From the NCBI RefSeq assembly GCF_035222375.1, contig NW_026946363.1, positions 6,138,001 through 6,202,000 of the forward strand: 64,000 nucleotides of DNA. The letters run 5' to 3'. The translations under genes and the position numbers were made by a program. Below, piece after piece: positions 35,782 through 46,402 of the stretch. This DNA comes from Podospora pseudocomata. Taxonomy: Eukaryota > Ascomycota > Sordariomycetes > Sordariales > Podosporaceae. The first letter of the stretch is position 1, and every line of letters starts with the position of its first letter. Under the pieces are notes generated by a model. It made no database searches. It worked only from the letters and a program-made list of their open reading frames with translations, and was not told where the DNA came from.

Positions 35782-37424
35782 CTAGGAGTACAAGGCCTCA
35801 ATGAAGTAGATGAAGCCGAATACCAGGAACGCGATGGCGCCTCCAACAGTAACTTTGTGTGATGTGTTAGCAAAGAGTCACGTATGGGACGAATATTTGG
35901 GGACGCAACTTACCAACTTTGAGACTGACCTTGCCGGCAATGGCTCTGCCTCCAATGACTGCAACACCAGTGCAGCAGGCATGGCCCAAGACGGCACCCA
36001 AAGTCACCCACCAATAATCCTGACCAGCCGCCATTGCAATGGTAGCAATTTGACTGCGGTCACCCCACTCTCCAAGGAAAGTCATGACAAATGTCTGCAC
36101 CCACGCAGGGCTCAGGAGCAGCGAAAAGAGATTGCTCAAGCCAGATACAAATCCACCGAGAGCGTTACGACCAGACCGGTTGCGGCTCTCGGGCGAACTC
36201 GAAGGGCTGCGAGGAGGAGTGGGGAAGCGAGACTTGGATCGGGACTTGCGAGTGCCAAGGCCCATTTCCAGAGCATACGGTGAAACACTTGATCTTCTAC
36301 GACCGTGCTTTCTGGCCTCCTGCTCTTTTTCTGCCAACTCTTGTTCCACCTCCTGCATCTCGGCGGAAACACCCTCGTCCGGGCTCATGGCAAGACCTTC
36401 ACGCAGCAGTCGGACACCAAAGACGGTGAAGAGCGCAGCGGCGAGAAAATGCGTCAGACGCTCCGAGATTAGGGCAGGCACGGCGTGACCCAACATGGCC
36501 GAGAGGACAGTCATGGCAACCAAGGCGCTGAGAGCGGCCGTGAAGACCACCATCCGGTCATGCTTCATCGCCATCAAGGCAGCAACAAGGAACGTCTTGT
36601 CACCAATTTCAGAGAAGAGAATCATGGTGAGAGACAGGACAAACGAGTGGAAAGGTCGAATAAGGCCTTCGGCTTCATCGTCTCCGGAGCCCGAACTCTG
36701 GCCCTTGCTCCCCTTGGTGATGTCCAGATGGTCGATGTTGGCGGCTGAATCAGGCAAAGGAAGGGATTTGTCGTGGGTCTTTTCGGGAAGGTCTGCCGGT
36801 TTCTAAATCACTGTTAGCAATCACATGGATATTGACCAGGTTATACTGAAAACCAACCTCGAGACCGGAGACATCCTCTGACGTTTTATCTCTGCCCTCG
36901 CCATCTCCAGCTGCGGCCAGGATCTTCTCCTGGTCAGCGTGTGGAAGGGGAGGTGCTTCCTTTGGTGCCTGGGGCTTGTTTTCAACCTTTTCGCCAGTCT
37001 GCTCTTTGAGCTTCCGCTCCTTGTCCTTCTCGCTCACGCCGCCCTCCAATCCCGTGGTGCCCTTCTTGGGCTCCGATCGATTCTTGTCATCCATGACTCC
37101 GTCGTTGCTGTCCGGGATCTTCTTTCCGTCAATGATTGTAGGATCGGTCGGCCGGTCTTTCAGGACAGGCAACTCGGAGGATTCGGATGCGCTGTCGAGC
37201 TCGACGAAGGGACCGGCATGGGGCCTGCCGTCCTTGCCGTCAATCGGCGCATCCTTGGTACCATACTTTTTGACGGCAGCTGGTGTGTCGATGATGGGGT
37301 CTGATCTGTAGGAGTCGGCGGCAACCGAGTCCCTATCCAGCTGCCGTTCGGCGAGAACAGCGGTTGCGGCAAGGGACTGTAGGAGCAGGAGAACGAGTGG
37401 CGATTGCTTATGACGCAGCTTCAT
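35782..37424 (-). CDS. GDT1: GDT1/TMEM165-family Mn2+/Ca2+:H+ antiporter with a long N-terminal extension
   Basis: Three exons in minus orientation (37424-36858, 36802-35914, 35852-35782) encode 508 residues. A signal-like hydrophobic segment (8-24) is followed by about 210 charged, Lys/Asp/Glu-rich residues. The UPF0016 core then shows two copies of the family motif E-x-G-D-[KR]-[ST]: EIGDKT at 254-259 and EWGDRS at 434-439, each in a transmembrane helix, with about six helices in all. Between the two halves lies a cytosolic, Ser/Arg-rich loop (about 335-400). The last exon adds the final helix (AIAFLVFGFIYFIEA). Family members load Golgi with Mn2+ and Ca2+, supporting glycosylation. The extension makes it much longer than yeast Gdt1 (280 residues); the extension has no domain I recognise. 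Start ATG at 37424 gives the signal-like segment. Confidence 0.95.
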
Positions 37425-38249
37425 CGTGGGCTAAAGACGTGACAGCAAGGGAATGCTATTTCTATTTTGTATGTCGTGGTGTGACTGCCAACGTTCTACT
37501 GTAATCGCAACGAAGGAAGGCCGAAAACCGTTATGCCGTGGCTTTTGTCGTATGGCGCAAATCGGGGGCCTACGTGCTGCAGGTAAGGTCAGGAAACCGT
37601 GTCGATGCCGCCGCGTGTTGCAGTTGTTGCGATTATGATTATGTTGTCTTCTGCTGAAAAAGGTATACACAAGGGATTGTCAGAAGAGAAAGAGAACGAG
37701 CTGCGGGTTAGAAGCCAGCAGCAAACACGAGAACGGTTGTACTGTAGAGATGGAAAAGTTGAGGCGAGGTTGTTGGAATGCTGGCCTGCGCGGATCCTTG
37801 CCAGGGGGTTTTCTGGGGATGAATTTCTTAGCGGGCTGCACGGGAAAGGGTGTTTCACCGCACAGCCACTCGAATCTAGATTCTCTACCACTCGGGGGGC
37901 TCAACAGCATAGAGGGTAACATTTGGGTGGGAAATGTCCAGGACAACCCCGAAAACCATATCTGAATTACGTGATCAGATCATAGCGTCGTCAGTGTAAG
38001 CGTAGGTATACCAGCCACGGGGGTCCCTACTTGTCTGCTATCTTTGCAGCCTGGTCAACTATTGACTTTTCCAGGCCAGTTGGCTATGTTTTGAGATCTG
38101 GGCTACTTAGTATCTGCATAGATTATGATCTTGAAGCTTCTTTTGAAACATTTTAAGAGAGGTTTTGCTCAGGCAGATTTGCAAGACTTGTTGTGTTCAG
38201 TCCATGACATGCTTTCAGGTTTCAGCCACGGAGCAAAAGCAGCTTCTAA

Positions 38250-38259
38250 CCCTAACCCT
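38250..38259. promoter_or_regulatory. Telobox-like motif ACCCTAACCC (5 of 6), upstream of the Tbf1-like gene
   Basis: ACCCTAACCC within a longer CTAACCCTAACCCTTA lies about 500 bp upstream of the Tbf1-like start codon. The same bases could act as a branch point followed by a TTACAG acceptor in a leader intron, so a binding-site role is not certain. Confidence 0.45.
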
Positions 38260-38655
38260 TACAGCAACATGCCAGGCAGTGACCATGGATCTGCTTCTGA
38301 CTCTTCAAATTTCGTGATTTCGTTTTTGTAGGTGTAAAAGCTATTCTCTAAACTCTTTAACTCGCAGCAGAAACTTACACCCCCAAAGCGACTTTCCCAC
38401 CCAGCTGCAAGACCATTTTCTCACCCAACCTTCCACCACAACAACGTATGGTCTGTGCGGCGACCGAGCCCACCAAACCTCGAAGCTCGTGCCTTTATCA
38501 AGTTCGTGCGTTAAGGAGATCACGTGAAACAATGGATGGAGTAGCCCAACTGAGAGCCAAGGCCTTTTTGGCCAGCAGCATTGGCAGCGTGCCAACACGA
38601 CTTTTGTCGCCAACGCGTGGGATTTCACAACAACCTCACGACTTCGTTCTTGGTA

Positions 38656-38665
38656 ACCCTAACCC
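38656..38665. promoter_or_regulatory. Telobox-like motif ACCCTAACCC (6 of 6), upstream of the Tbf1-like gene
   Basis: ACCCTAACCC within TAACCCTAACCCCAACCC lies about 95 bp upstream of the Tbf1-like start codon, close enough for promoter or leader function. Three further bases in the CCAACCC tail extend the similarity to telomeric repeat. Confidence 0.5.
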
Positions 38666-38748
38666 CAACCCTTCTCTATCGCACAGTTTTACTGACTGTC
38701 ATCAAAGCCACGATTGCAGAGAAACAGCAATTGTCATCAGCCCAAAAC

Positions 38749-41352
38749 ATGTCTGGACGTGGCAGAGGTCGCGGCAGAGGTGGCGCTGGCACCGACACAG
38801 GTGCAGGTCGCGCCCGGCGTTCGACTCGACAGGCCGCCGCTGTACAGCAGCAAGAACAAAGTGAGCCCACCCCAAGCATCAACACCCAGTCTCCTGCTCA
38901 GCAGAGCAACCAAGCCATTCCGTCTCAGGATGGGCTCATGGGACCCCCCCCGCCTCCGGGCATTAAGAATGTCCAAGGTCCAAGCGTGTACCAGTTCTCA
39001 CGAAGAGGCGCTCCCCGAAGTGAACGCGGCGGAAGTCTGGCAAGCCTCAACAGCGTTGCTGTCAGTGACTCTGTGTACACAGCAATGACATCCCAGGCGG
39101 ATCATCTGAGTGAGTCGGCCAGCTTGCCCGGTTCTCCCATTGTCGAAGGTGCCGACCTTGATTTGAACTTCATATTTCCTAGTTTGTTCTTATTGTTTTA
39201 AATTGGGTTTGATGAACTGGTTGCTGACAATGTTCTAGACACTACTGGACTCCCAGGTGCTGCTTCGGGAACCCCCATACGCCCAATTAATGTGCCAGTT
39301 CGAGCCACAAGTGTCCCGTTTTCTGTGAAGTACGAGACCCCTGGCAAGCGGGCGCGTCAAACTGTGTTCATGACCCGCAGATTACGCGACCTCAAAAACA
39401 CAAGCGTCGAGTTCTTTGAGCATCTCTGCACTGATCAAGACAATGAAGGATGGGAGGAAGCCCATGAGCAGATCCGCTTTATCTATGATGCTTTCCGGAG
39501 GGTTTACGTTGGTAAGAACAGCGAGCCTACCATTGATCCCTCCTTTGTTCTTGAAGCCATGGGGCACCACGAAGGCACTCCAGCATGGTACGAGGCTTAC
39601 CGGACTGTTTACCTCGCCAATCTCGCCGCGCTTCTTCAAGACATCCAGACAACGGAGCAGCAGGATTACTTGCCTCTCCTTCAGTCCTGGGAAGATGACT
39701 TCCCCAAGTTTTACATACCAAAGGACCAGGACATTGCGGGTGTTTCTGAGATGGTGATCGATATTCGGACACAGCTCTCAATCTTCACCCTCAAGAAGTT
39801 CCGACAAGATGGCTCCATCGACTTTCATCCATACGAAACGATTGCCAAGATTTGGAGCGGCGAGGATATTTCGGCCAGCAAAGTGGAAGCTGCCTTGGGA
39901 GGAAACCAGGATGAGCTTCAACTGAGACCTGTTGACCCTGAGGACCCCGACTCAGCGCTGCACAGTGAGAGAGCGTGGACGCGGCTCAGATCGCTGTGCG
40001 AGCACTTTCTCAATCAACATTTGACGCCTGGTACCGAAGACGCTTTCGACCAAGCACTCAAGCAACTTCAGTCCACTTATGACTTCTCTGAGTTTGTCAA
40101 ACATCTCCGCGCGTTGGTCGAGGACAGCTTCCTCCGTACCAAGGAGGCTTTGGATGCTGCGGAACTCCCTCTGCCTGGCCAGTCATCCGATGCGAGTAGG
40201 ATTGACTCGCAGATTCAAACCCAACTGGAAGCCGACATGGCTCAAGATCCTGCTTCGTCATACAACGTCGGCTACCCTTCCTCATTGCCGACTTACCCAA
40301 GGATCCCCTATCCGGAGTTTAGCCAAGAGTCGAGCCCTGGATTCAGTGATCAGGCGCCGCGAAGCGGTTTCCAGAACGGAGCTATCTACGCTCAGTCTGC
40401 CGCACAGGTGACGACGACAACCGGCGGTAGGAAGAAACGCGGGGCAGCTGCTGCGGATGCCAGCGGTGACCAGGAGAATACTCAGCCGAAGAAGCGTGCT
40501 AGACGCAAGAAGAATGCCGATGCAGAGTCCGACCCGTCTGCCAACGGCCAAGTCGTTCCTGTCCAGCCGGCAGCTCCCATTCAGTACCCCCCTCTCCCCG
40601 GTACTCAGCTGGAGCCCGATTTTGATGCTCTCACTCAGCGATCCAAGGAGATATCGGCTGCCAATCGGAAGGCCAGAGAGCCGCAAGTGCGCTCTGCCTG
40701 GGTGCGGAATGATGTTCGGGAGTTGGTCAAGGCTGTTCACACATACGGCTGCAAGTGGAGTGTTATCGAGAAGCAAATCAAGGAGGGAAATATTCATTTC
40801 GAGCGGCCTCGGGATCAGCAGGCCCTCCGTGACAAGGCGCGCTTGCTGAAGCAAGATTTCCTCAAGTAAGTCAGCCTGTCATGGTGATCAGCACAATGCC
40901 TTGACACAGATTACTAACGTTCATTTCTCTCCAGGGTCGATGGCGTTCTCCCCCAGGGCTTTGATCTCGTCGTGCTGGGGAAGAAAGAGAGAGAAGCCGT
41001 CAAAGCTTGCGGCAAGAACCCGGACCGCAAAGAATCTGATCTCGATGCCAACGGCCATCCAATCAACACGGAATTCGGCGATTCCGTCACCGCCGCGGCC
41101 CATGCGGCACCTGTTGCGCAGATGGACGCGCTTCCTTCTCCCCCGCCCCACGATCCCCAACTTCTCCAAGGTGCTGTGCATGGCGTGCAGGACAACGATA
41201 TCGGTATGGATGGCGGCCAAGATGGCATGCAAGATAATGGGTTTTCCGAGCACGGTAAATCCGAAGCTGACCCGGTACACGACCCGGCGATGGACGCCTC
41301 TGCCGAAGCTCAGCCTGTGATCTCGGACCTGCAGCCACTTACAACTGTCTAG
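38749..41352 (+). CDS. Tbf1-like telobox (Myb) DNA-binding protein
   Basis: Three exons (38749-39109, 39239-40865, 40935-41352) encode 801 residues; donors are GTGAGT and GTAAGT. The N-terminus is an RGRGRGRGG tract followed by Gln/Ser/Pro-rich disorder. Residues about 150-400 are helical and Leu/Phe/Trp-rich, in the place where Tbf1/TRF proteins carry a dimerisation domain; whether it is a true TRFH fold needs a profile search. After a disordered linker with basic clusters (KKRARRKK), residues about 608-663 form a single Myb repeat with the spaced Trp pattern (W...YGCKW...) and a third helix reading LRDKARLLKQDFLK, close to the Tbf1/TRF telobox helix (DKARNWK in yeast Tbf1). A Pro/Asp-rich tail follows. 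Tbf1-type factors bind TTAGGG repeats in promoters and subtelomeres. Start chosen at the first in-frame ATG (AAAC before it). Two telobox-like motifs lie upstream. Family call good, orthology inferred. Confidence 0.82.
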
Positions 41353-42050
41353 GACGCAGATTCTATAGCACAGTGGGCGTCGGACATTGGTGAGCCCAAG
41401 TAAAGTCGACTTATCCCCTCCATGACCGGTGGTCTGCCGCCAATCCTCTGGTTATAACTATTATGAAGTTTTTTATTATTTTTTTTTTTTTAGTCTTTTA
41501 CATGGGAACCGTTGGGCGAGAAAAGATGTTGAATTACGTTAATGGGCACCATCGGTAGTATCTCCGTCAACTTTATGCGGACTGGAGAGGCAGCGAGTAT
41601 CATTGTTTGTTAAAGTTTGTACCATCAAGGAAACCAAAAAATGGGTTGGAAAACTTGGAGTTTGATAGTTTAGCTAGGAGTTACAGTGTTTGTAGGGCTT
41701 CTTGTCGGAATAACAGTAGTCAACATGGCTATTTGTACAACTGAACTCGGTACTGCATCGTGACATGCTAGCCACCTACGGTTCCCTAATCTACAAGTTC
41801 AATGCTCTGTTTGATGTCGTCGAAAGGGGCGTGCACGTGACCCCACAATCCGCAACATGGCAGCTGGGGGCTGGTCTGTGCGTCTCATTGCTACCCCCTG
41901 GGCTGTGGGGGCGGTTTGGTGGCCGCTGAATGGCGCGGGCATTGGCCAGCAAGCCATCCATGAATTGGCAACGTCGCGAGTTGGATTTCGAACTGCTGAG
42001 CCCGACTTCCACACAGCTCTACCAGCGCAAACCGTCTCGTTCTGCCCACC
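41353..42050. other. Intergenic region between Tbf1-like gene and SEC21
   Basis: It contains the 3' region of the Tbf1-like gene and the promoter of the COPI gamma gene; a T-rich run lies near 41470-41492. No gene is visible. Confidence 0.6.
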
Positions 42051-45000
42051 ATGAGCTACGGGAAGAAGGACGAGGATGCCGATACTGGTCTGGTCAAGAT
42101 TGACCGGACCCAGGTTTTCCAAGAAGGTAGGAATCAACCGCTGCTGTTGCGTTGTGCAGTGGCCATCAGCTAATTACGAACTGGCGGTGCGCAGCTCGAC
42201 TGTTCAACAGCTCCCCCATCCAACCGCGAAGATGCCGCATTCTCTTGACCAAGATCGGCCTGCTCCTCTACACGGGCGAGAAGTTCCCTACCACGGAAGC
42301 AACCACTCTTTTTTTCGGCATCTCGAAGCTCTTCCAGAACAAAGATGCCAGTCTGCGCCAGATGGTCCACCTCATCATCAAGGAGCTCGCCAGTTCCGCC
42401 GAGGACATCATCATGGTCACGAGCACCATCATGAAGGATACTGGAGGCAGTACGGATGCCATCTATCGCCCAAATGCCATCAGAGCGCTCTGCCGCATTA
42501 TTGATGTACGAGCTGCGGCGTCCAAGTGTCTCCGCCCAGCTGGCTAACACTCCTAACCAAACAGGCTACCACTGTCCAGTCCATCGAGCGAGTCCTCAAA
42601 ACTGCCATCGTCGACAAAAACCCCACCGTTTCCTCTGCCGCTCTCGTCTCGTCGTACCACCTCCTCCCCATCGCCAGAGAAGTCGTCAAGAGATGGCAAA
42701 GCGAGACCCAGGAGGCGGCTGCCAGCACCAAGTCGTCCGGTGGCTTCTCGCTCGGCTTCTCTTCGTCTTCAGCCAACCTTCCCGTGAACAACTCCACGAT
42801 GACCCAGTACCACGCTATCGGTCTGTTGTACCAGATGAGGATGCACGACAGGATGGCATTGGTGAAGATGGTGCAGCAGTTCGGTGCGGCCGGCGCTGTG
42901 AAGAACCCCGCCGCCATCGTCATGCTCGTCCGTCTTGCCGCCCAGCTGGCCGAGGAGGATGCCCAGCTCAGGAGACCGATGATGCAGCTGCTGGATGGCT
43001 GGCTCAGGCATAAGAGCGAGATGGTCAACTTCGAGGCGGCCAAGGCTATCTGCGACATGCGGGATGTCACCGACGCCGAGGTTTCGCAGGCCGTCCACGT
43101 CCTCCAGCTCTTCCTCACCTCTCCTCGCGCTGTCACCAAGTTTGCGGCTCTTCGTATTCTGCACAACATCGCCTCGTTCAAGCCCAATGTTGTCAACGTC
43201 TGCAACCCCGACATTGAGCTCCTCATCTCCAACAGCAACCGTTCCATTGCTACTTTCGCCATCACCACCCTGCTCAAGACCGGCAATGAGGCTAGTGTGG
43301 ATCGTCTCATGAAGCAAATCTCCGGCTTCATGTCTGAAATCACGGATGAGTTCAAGATTACCATCGTGGAGGCCATCCGCACGCTTTGCCTCAAGTTCCC
43401 TAGCAAGCAGGCCGGCATGCTCCAGTTCCTCAGCGGCGTCCTGCGCGATGAGGGTGGCTATGAATTCAAGCGCGCCGTGGTGGAGAGCATGTTTGACCTG
43501 ATCAAGTTTGTCCCCGAGTCAAAGGAGGAGGCTCTCGCCCATCTGTGCGAATTCATCGAGGACTGCGAGTTTACCAAGCTTGCTGTTCGCATCCTGCATC
43601 TCCTTGGTGTGGAAGGTCCCAAGACCTCGCAGCCTACCAAGTACATCCGGTACATCTACAACCGTGTTGTGCTTGAAAACGCCCTTGTTCGCGCCGCCGC
43701 CGTCACCGCGTTGGCCAAGTTCGGTGTTGGCCAGAAGGACCCCGAGGTCAAGCGCAGTGTGGACGTTTTGCTCACCCGCTGCTTGGACGATGTGGATGAT
43801 GAGGTCCGTGATCGTGCTGCGCTTAACCTCAGCCTGATGCACGAGGAGGATGAGTTGGCGACGAGGTTCGTCAAGAACGACAGCATGTTCTCTCTTCCAT
43901 ACTTTGAGCACCAGCTCGTCATGTACGTCACATCTGATGACAAGTCTGTGTTTGACGACTCTTTCGACGTCTCCAAGATCCCAATTGTCACCCGGGAGCA
44001 GGCCGATGCGGAGGACAGGACGAAGAAGCTCACGGCCACCACACCATCGCTCAAGCCACCAAAGACCGGCCCCACCAAGGCTGCTCCCTCGGCGGCCGAC
44101 GCCGCGGCTTCTGCCACAGCTACCGCGCAAAAGTATGCCCGGGAGCTTTTGGCCATCCCAGAGCTCAAGGAGTTTGGTGCCGTGCTCAAATCCTCGCCTG
44201 TCGTGGAGCTCACGGAGGCCGAGACCGAGTACGTCGTCAGCGTGGTCAAGCACATCTTCAAGGAGCACATTGTGCTGCAGTATGAGGTCAAGAACACGCT
44301 TCCCGACACCGTACTAGAAAATGTCTCCGTTGTGGCTACTCCTTCGGACGAGGAAGAGCTGCAAGAGGTGTTTATCATTCAGGCTGAGAAACTGGCTACG
44401 GATGAGCCAGGCAAGATCTATGTTGCGTTCCAGAAGGTGAACGGTGAAGGGGCTCTTCCCATCGCCACCTTCAGCAACGTTCTCAAGTTCACCAGCAAGG
44501 AGATTGATCCCACTACTGGCGAGCCAGAGGAAACTGGGTATGACGACGAGTACGAAGTTTCCGAGTTTGACTTATCGGGTGCCGATTATGTGGTGCCGGC
44601 GTTTGCTAGCAACTTTGCGCACATCTGGGAGCAGGTGGGCGCGCAAGGGGACGAGGCTGAGGAGACGCTGCAGCTGAGTGGGATGAAGAGCATAGCGGGT
44701 ATGTTTTTCCCCCCCACTTTTACTACGATATCGTTGGTTTGCTAACATGTTTTTTTATTTTTGTTAGATGCCACTGAACAACTAGCCAAGGCACTGTCAC
44801 TCCAGCCTCTGGAGGGCACCGATGTACCAGTCAACCAGACGACACACACGCTCAAGCTGCTGGGCAAGACGGTCGGCGGCGGCAGGGTGGTGGCCAACGT
44901 CAGGATGGCCTACTCATCCAAGACGGGCGTGACAACCAAGATCACGGTGAGGAGTGAGGAGGAGGGTGTGGCGGCTCTTGTTATTGGTTCTGTTGCTTAA
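42051..45000 (+). CDS. SEC21: COPI coatomer gamma subunit
   Basis: Four exons (42051-42126, 42195-42505, 42565-44698, 44768-45000) encode 917 residues, the normal length of gamma-COP. The protein is part of the F-subcomplex of the COPI coat that drives retrograde Golgi-to-ER traffic. The N-terminus (KIDRTQVFQEARLFNSSPI...) and the following armadillo-like adaptin trunk (to about residue 550) are highly typical, with strings of paired helices such as SAALVSSYHLLPIAREVVKRW. An Ala/Thr/Pro-rich linker (about 565-600) leads into the C-terminal appendage (about 610-917), which recruits ArfGAP and other partners. The first intron cuts after residue 25 and the last one splits the appendage. Splice phases all match (1, 0, 1). 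ATG context is CACC before the start, close to consensus. A highly conserved, essential gene. Confidence 0.97.
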
Positions 45001-46402
45001 TGACCTGTTTGGCGTTATACCTATTTTATTATACTTGGCCGTTGTTGGTTGTTTTTGGTTTGCGTTGGGGTGGGGGGAAGGCGAGGGAAAATTGAAGAGA
45101 ATTATTAACTACAATGGAGGGTTTCTGTGCAAAGTGAGAGATGAATGGGTATGTGTTTGGTTACGGAAAATGGAGGGCGGGGGATAAGGGTTGACGACTG
45201 GTGTGAGACAAAATGCCGAAGTGTAGGCATCTGATGAATACAGTGAAAATGGGTGGTTCAACAAGGTACATGCTGGAGTTGTGTGGTGAGTTGATGTTTT
45301 GACATGTGATGCCGTGCGGTGAGGGGTGAAGTCATTGACAGACGGGGGCCAGATGATCAGCTTGTCGTTGCCAAGGAATCCAGGCGGGCGTTGGGTTGAA
45401 GTGCATCATCGGCAAAAAGTGGGTTAAGTGATGCATTGGAGATCGATAAGATTGGATAATCGGCGACCCTTGCACGGGCTAAGCAACAAGTCAAAAGTGG
45501 GGTTTGGGTTTCTCCAACCTCTAAAAGTTTTGAGGAACAAGACCTGCTGTTTGGTTCGAACGGGGTTCTATAGTTTGGTTGATCGTCTGTTTTGAGGAGA
45601 GGACGTAATTGGTTGTTGCCTGGATGAGATGAACTGATTCGGGGTACACGGTTCAGCTGACTGGCGACTTTCTTGGTGCCGTAGATTTGGACAATGCGGC
45701 AGCGGGAATTGTGAGTTGGAAGGGTACGAGAGTAGCAGAAATTGGGACAAAACCCATGACGCACTTTCCCACCACCGCATCACATTTCCCTGTTTCCTGG
45801 TTGGTTGGTTGGCTCATTTCACCTCTTTTTATTTTTGATATGCGGTAGCAAAGCAAAAGACACGAAACCTGTCCCTGTCCAAGTCCAGACGGTCGCGATG
45901 CGGAACGCGTAACAATCTACTTGCTGCGAAGAAAAAAAGAACGGAAAAAAAAACATCTCAAGGAGGGGTCCCCCCTCTTTCTTCCTTTTCGCATCTTGAC
46001 CACTACCTGTGCATGAGAAAGCTCCACTCTGGGCATTCTTTACTTTCTCCAGTCTTCTTGCCCCGAGTTGAGGAGCCGCTCTTCTCCTCTCCCCTCTTTT
46101 ACGTCCCCGAGATCGCCGGTTGTTGTGTTTTCTCTTTTTTTTCTCTTCTGCCGGTTTTCTCTTCCGCCGGTTTCCTCTTCCGCCGGTTTTCTCTTCCAGC
46201 CGGAAAAGGGCCTCTCTTCAGCAGTAAGGGAGCACAACAATAGGCGCGACGCAAGTGTCTGCGAGAAGCCATCTCCCAGCACAAATCAGCAAAGAACACG
46301 CCGCCATAAACCCCGTCATAACCTCGACTCCTCTTCCCGACCGAAAACAACCATAACTCCTCCCGCTGACGAAGCCGCTTCCGAGCGCACCTTTTACCGA
46401 CC
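45001..46402. promoter_or_regulatory. Intergenic region with the promoter/leader of the phosphotransferase gene
   Basis: No gene is visible in this 1.4 kb. The right half (from about 45940) is CT-rich and contains the 16-bp tandem repeat at 46150-46203; together these suggest the core promoter and leader of the gene starting at 46403. Confidence 0.5.
46150..46203. repeat. 16-bp tandem repeat in the phosphotransferase promoter/leader
   Basis: Three near-perfect copies of GCCGGTTTTCTCTTCC (46150-46165, 46166-46181 with one change, 46182-46197) are followed by a partial GCCGG at 46199. They lie 200-253 bp before the start codon at 46403 on a pyrimidine-rich strand. Confidence 0.9.

Larger units (their letters stand above)
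37425..38748. promoter_or_regulatory. Divergent promoter region of GDT1 (minus) and the Tbf1-like gene (plus)
   Basis: The two genes are transcribed away from each other from this 1.3 kb. No other gene is visible. Two telobox-like motifs (38250 and 38656) lie on the Tbf1-like side, about 500 and 95 bp before its start codon. A CTAAC...CAG arrangement around both motifs could alternatively mark 3' splice sites of leader introns. Confidence 0.5.
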
